Source: Candidatus Krumholzibacteriota bacterium
GTDB lineage: Bacteria; Krumholzibacteriota; Krumholzibacteriia; JACNKJ01
DNA length: 64,000 nt
Direction: 5' to 3'
NCBI GenBank assembly: GCA_016933175.1
Contig: JAFGBK010000052.1
Location: forward strand, 34,906 to 98,905
In this document: positions 62,631-64,000 of the stretch, in pieces
How the letters are laid out: each line of letters opens with the position of its first letter
Numbering within the stretch: the first letter of the stretch is position 1
The notes under the pieces: generated by a model
The model's input: the letters and a program-made list of their open reading frames with translations, nothing else
What the model was told of the DNA's origin: nothing
The model's database searches: none
Translations under genes and position numbers: made by a program

Positions 62631-62642
62631 CTGCACACCGGG

Positions 62643-62671
62643 AAAATAGGAAAACCGGATCGCCTTGTAAA
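62643..62671 (-). promoter_or_regulatory. Promoter of the bamA-lpx operon
   Basis: TTTACA (62671-62666), 17-base spacer, TATTTT (62648-62643). The expected start, near 62636, lies six bases upstream of the terminator hairpin, and bamA begins at 62573. No other good promoter is between clpC and bamA. Confidence 0.65.
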
Positions 62672-62680
62672 GCGGATTTC

Positions 62681-64000
62681 CTAGACGCTCTTCTCCGCCG
62701 GCGAGGCCTCGGCGGGCCCTTTCGCGGGCGGTGGCGAGTCCTCGCCGTTCTGCGTGAAGGACAGCTCGCCGTCCCTGACCCGCACGCGGATCTCGCGGCC
62801 GCGCCGCAGGCGGCCCGAGAGGATCTGTTCGGCCAGGGGGTTCTCCAGGTTGCGCTGGATGGCCCGCCGGAGCGGACGCGCGCCGAGGCTGGGATCGAAG
62901 CCGCGATCGATGAGCAGATCCGTGGCCGCCTTGTCCAGCTCGAAGTCGAAGCTCTGGTCCAGGAGGCGGTCCTTGAGCTCGTCCAGCAGGATGGTGAGGA
63001 TCTTCTCCATCTCCGGGCGGCCCAGGCTGTGGAAGACGATGGTTTCGTCGATGCGATTGAGGAACTCCGGACTGAAGGCCTTGCGCACGGCGTCCATGAT
63101 CTTGTTGACCATGTCCGTGTACATGGCGTCGGCCTGACCCAGGCTGAAGCCCATGGTGCGGTGCTCCTTCAGTTCGCGCACGCCCAGGTTGCTGGTCATG
63201 ATGACGACCGTGTTCTTGAAGTCCACGGCGCGCCCGAAGCTGTCGGTGAGCTGCCCGTCCTCGAGGATCTGCAGGAGGATGTTGAAGACGTCGGGATGGG
63301 CCTTCTCGATCTCGTCCAGCAGGACCACCGAGTAGGGGTTGCGCCGCACCTTCTCGGTGAGGTAGCCGCCCTCGTCGTAGCCCACGTAGCCCGGCGGCGC
63401 GCCGATGAGCCGGCTGACGGCGAACTTCTCCATGTACTCGGACATGTCGATGCGCAGGAGCTGGTCATCGGAGTCGAAGAGGAAGCGCGCCAGCTCGCGG
63501 GCCAGCTGGGTCTTGCCCACGCCCGTCGGCCCCGTGAAGAGGAAGGAGCCGATGGGCCGCCGGGGATCGCGCAGCCCGGCGCGGTTGCGCCGTACGGCCG
63601 TGGCGATGGCGGCGATGGCGTCGGCCTGGCCGACGATGCGCTCCCCCACGACCTCCTCCATGCGCAGCAGCTTCTGGCCCTCGGCCTCCTCGACGCTGGT
63701 GACGGGGATGCCGGTCATGTCGCTGATGACCTGCATGATGTCGTTCACGTCGACGACGGCCTGCTCCTCCTTGCTGTTCTCCTCGGTCTCGAGGCGCAGG
63801 CCCTCCAGCTTGATGCGCAGCTCCTTCTCGCGGTCGCGCAGGCTGGCGGCGCGCTCGAACTCCTGGCTCTGGATGGCGCTCTCCTTCTCCTTCTCCAGCT
63901 CCTCGATGCTGCGCTCAAGGTCCACGATCTCCGTGGGAATCGTGCAGACGGAGAGGCGCGCGCGGCTGCCGGCCTCGTCGATGACGTCGAAGGCCTTGTC
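62681..64000 (-). CDS. clpC: ClpC-type AAA+ ATPase subunit (3' part, truncated by window)
   Basis: 439 residues of the C-terminal part of a two-ring Clp ATPase; the gene continues past 64000. The visible segment begins at DKAFDVIDEAGSRARL of the first ring's end. It continues with a short coiled-coil/UVR-like linker (ESAIQSQEFERAASLRDREK), then the second ring: GPTGVGKT Walker A, GYVGYDEGG pore loop, VVLLDEIEKA Walker B, MTSN sensor 1, FLNRID finger and LGARPLRRAI sensor 2. MGF in EHRTMGFSLGQ is the ClpP-docking position, so this is a ClpC/ClpA-type rather than ClpB. A C-terminal low-complexity tail follows. Confidence 0.93.
   Translation of the reverse strand, partial: DKAFDVIDEAGSRARLSVCTIPTEIVDLERSIEELEKEKESAIQSQEFERAASLRDREKELRIKLEGLRLETEENSKEEQAVVDVNDIMQVISDMTGIPVTSVEEAEGQKLLRMEEVVGERIVGQADAIAAIATAVRRNRAGLRDPRRPIGSFLFTGPTGVGKTQLARELARFLFDSDDQLLRIDMSEYMEKFAVSRLIGAPPGYVGYDEGGYLTEKVRRNPYSVVLLDEIEKAHPDVFNILLQILEDGQLTDSFGRAVDFKNTVVIMTSNLGVRELKEHRTMGFSLGQADAMYTDMVNKIMDAVRKAFSPEFLNRIDETIVFHSLGRPEMEKILTILLDELKDRLLDQSFDFELDKAATDLLIDRGFDPSLGARPLRRAIQRNLENPLAEQILSGRLRRGREIRVRVRDGELSFTQNGEDSPPPAKGPAEASPAEKSV

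Noticed and set aside
59910..62684. 924-codon plus-strand open frame opposite bamA and skp
   Set aside because: Antisense artefact of a GC-rich coding strand; the minus strand holds well-supported bamA and skp.

Overview
The window is one continuous stretch of a high-GC, Gram-negative chromosome. It has lipid A, BamA and Skp genes, lipoproteins, heptose-type core genes and no mobile elements. The gene content points to a poorly cultured lineage near the FCB group (Eisenbacteria, Krumholzibacteriota or Gemmatimonadota-like). The pointers are a fused lpxC-fabZ, the order skp-lpxD-lpxC/fabZ-lpxA with a Gfo/Idh oxidoreductase before lpxB, and a Minf_1886-type protein. The exact phylum cannot be settled from the sequence. 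Almost all genes are on the minus strand, tightly packed, and often overlap by 1 to 17 bases. GTG and TTG starts are common.

Region 1 (1-10.2 kb) holds information processing and division genes. In transcription order on the minus strand they are thrS, infC, rpmI, rplT, pheS, pheT, a ZapB-like coiled coil, zapA, a probable 6S RNA, rny and ymdB. infC appears to use a rare AUC start codon and sits behind an intrinsic-terminator attenuator. Region 2 (10.0-13.9 kb) holds tRNA-Val, a standalone ClpC-D2-like AAA+ unfoldase behind a sigma-54-like promoter, and dnaK.

Region 3 (14-46.4 kb) is a large surface-polysaccharide locus. It holds an AlgD-like GDP-mannose dehydrogenase, many glycosyltransferases, two initiating sugar-phosphate transferases, and export and chain-length proteins. 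It also has a degenerate tyrosine-kinase-like ATPase, a Wzy/WaaL polymerase-ligase, WbpB/D/E-like sugar enzymes, an ExeA-like ATPase with a LysM end, an LPS-core operon with three GT9 enzymes and gmhB, and rfbA/rfbC/rfbB. It is interrupted by a Gly-Cys-Leu tRNA cluster, galT, glgA and a SPOR lipoprotein.

Region 4 (46.5-51.9 kb) has a secreted cupin, adenosine deaminase, a Minf_1886-type protein, a MEMO-family protein, nadB and a lipoprotein. Region 5 (51.9-64 kb) is envelope biogenesis: bamA, skp, lpxD, lpxC-fabZ, lpxA, a GnnA-like oxidoreductase, lpxB, a DUF374 acyltransferase and lpxK. A standalone PheRS-B3/B4-domain gene is inserted in opposite orientation. The window ends inside clpC. The most interesting features are regulatory: the 6S RNA, the infC leader, the sigma-54-like elements at the two chaperone genes, and a bamA-operon promoter that fires straight into a terminator. 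No complete novel defence or mobile system was seen.
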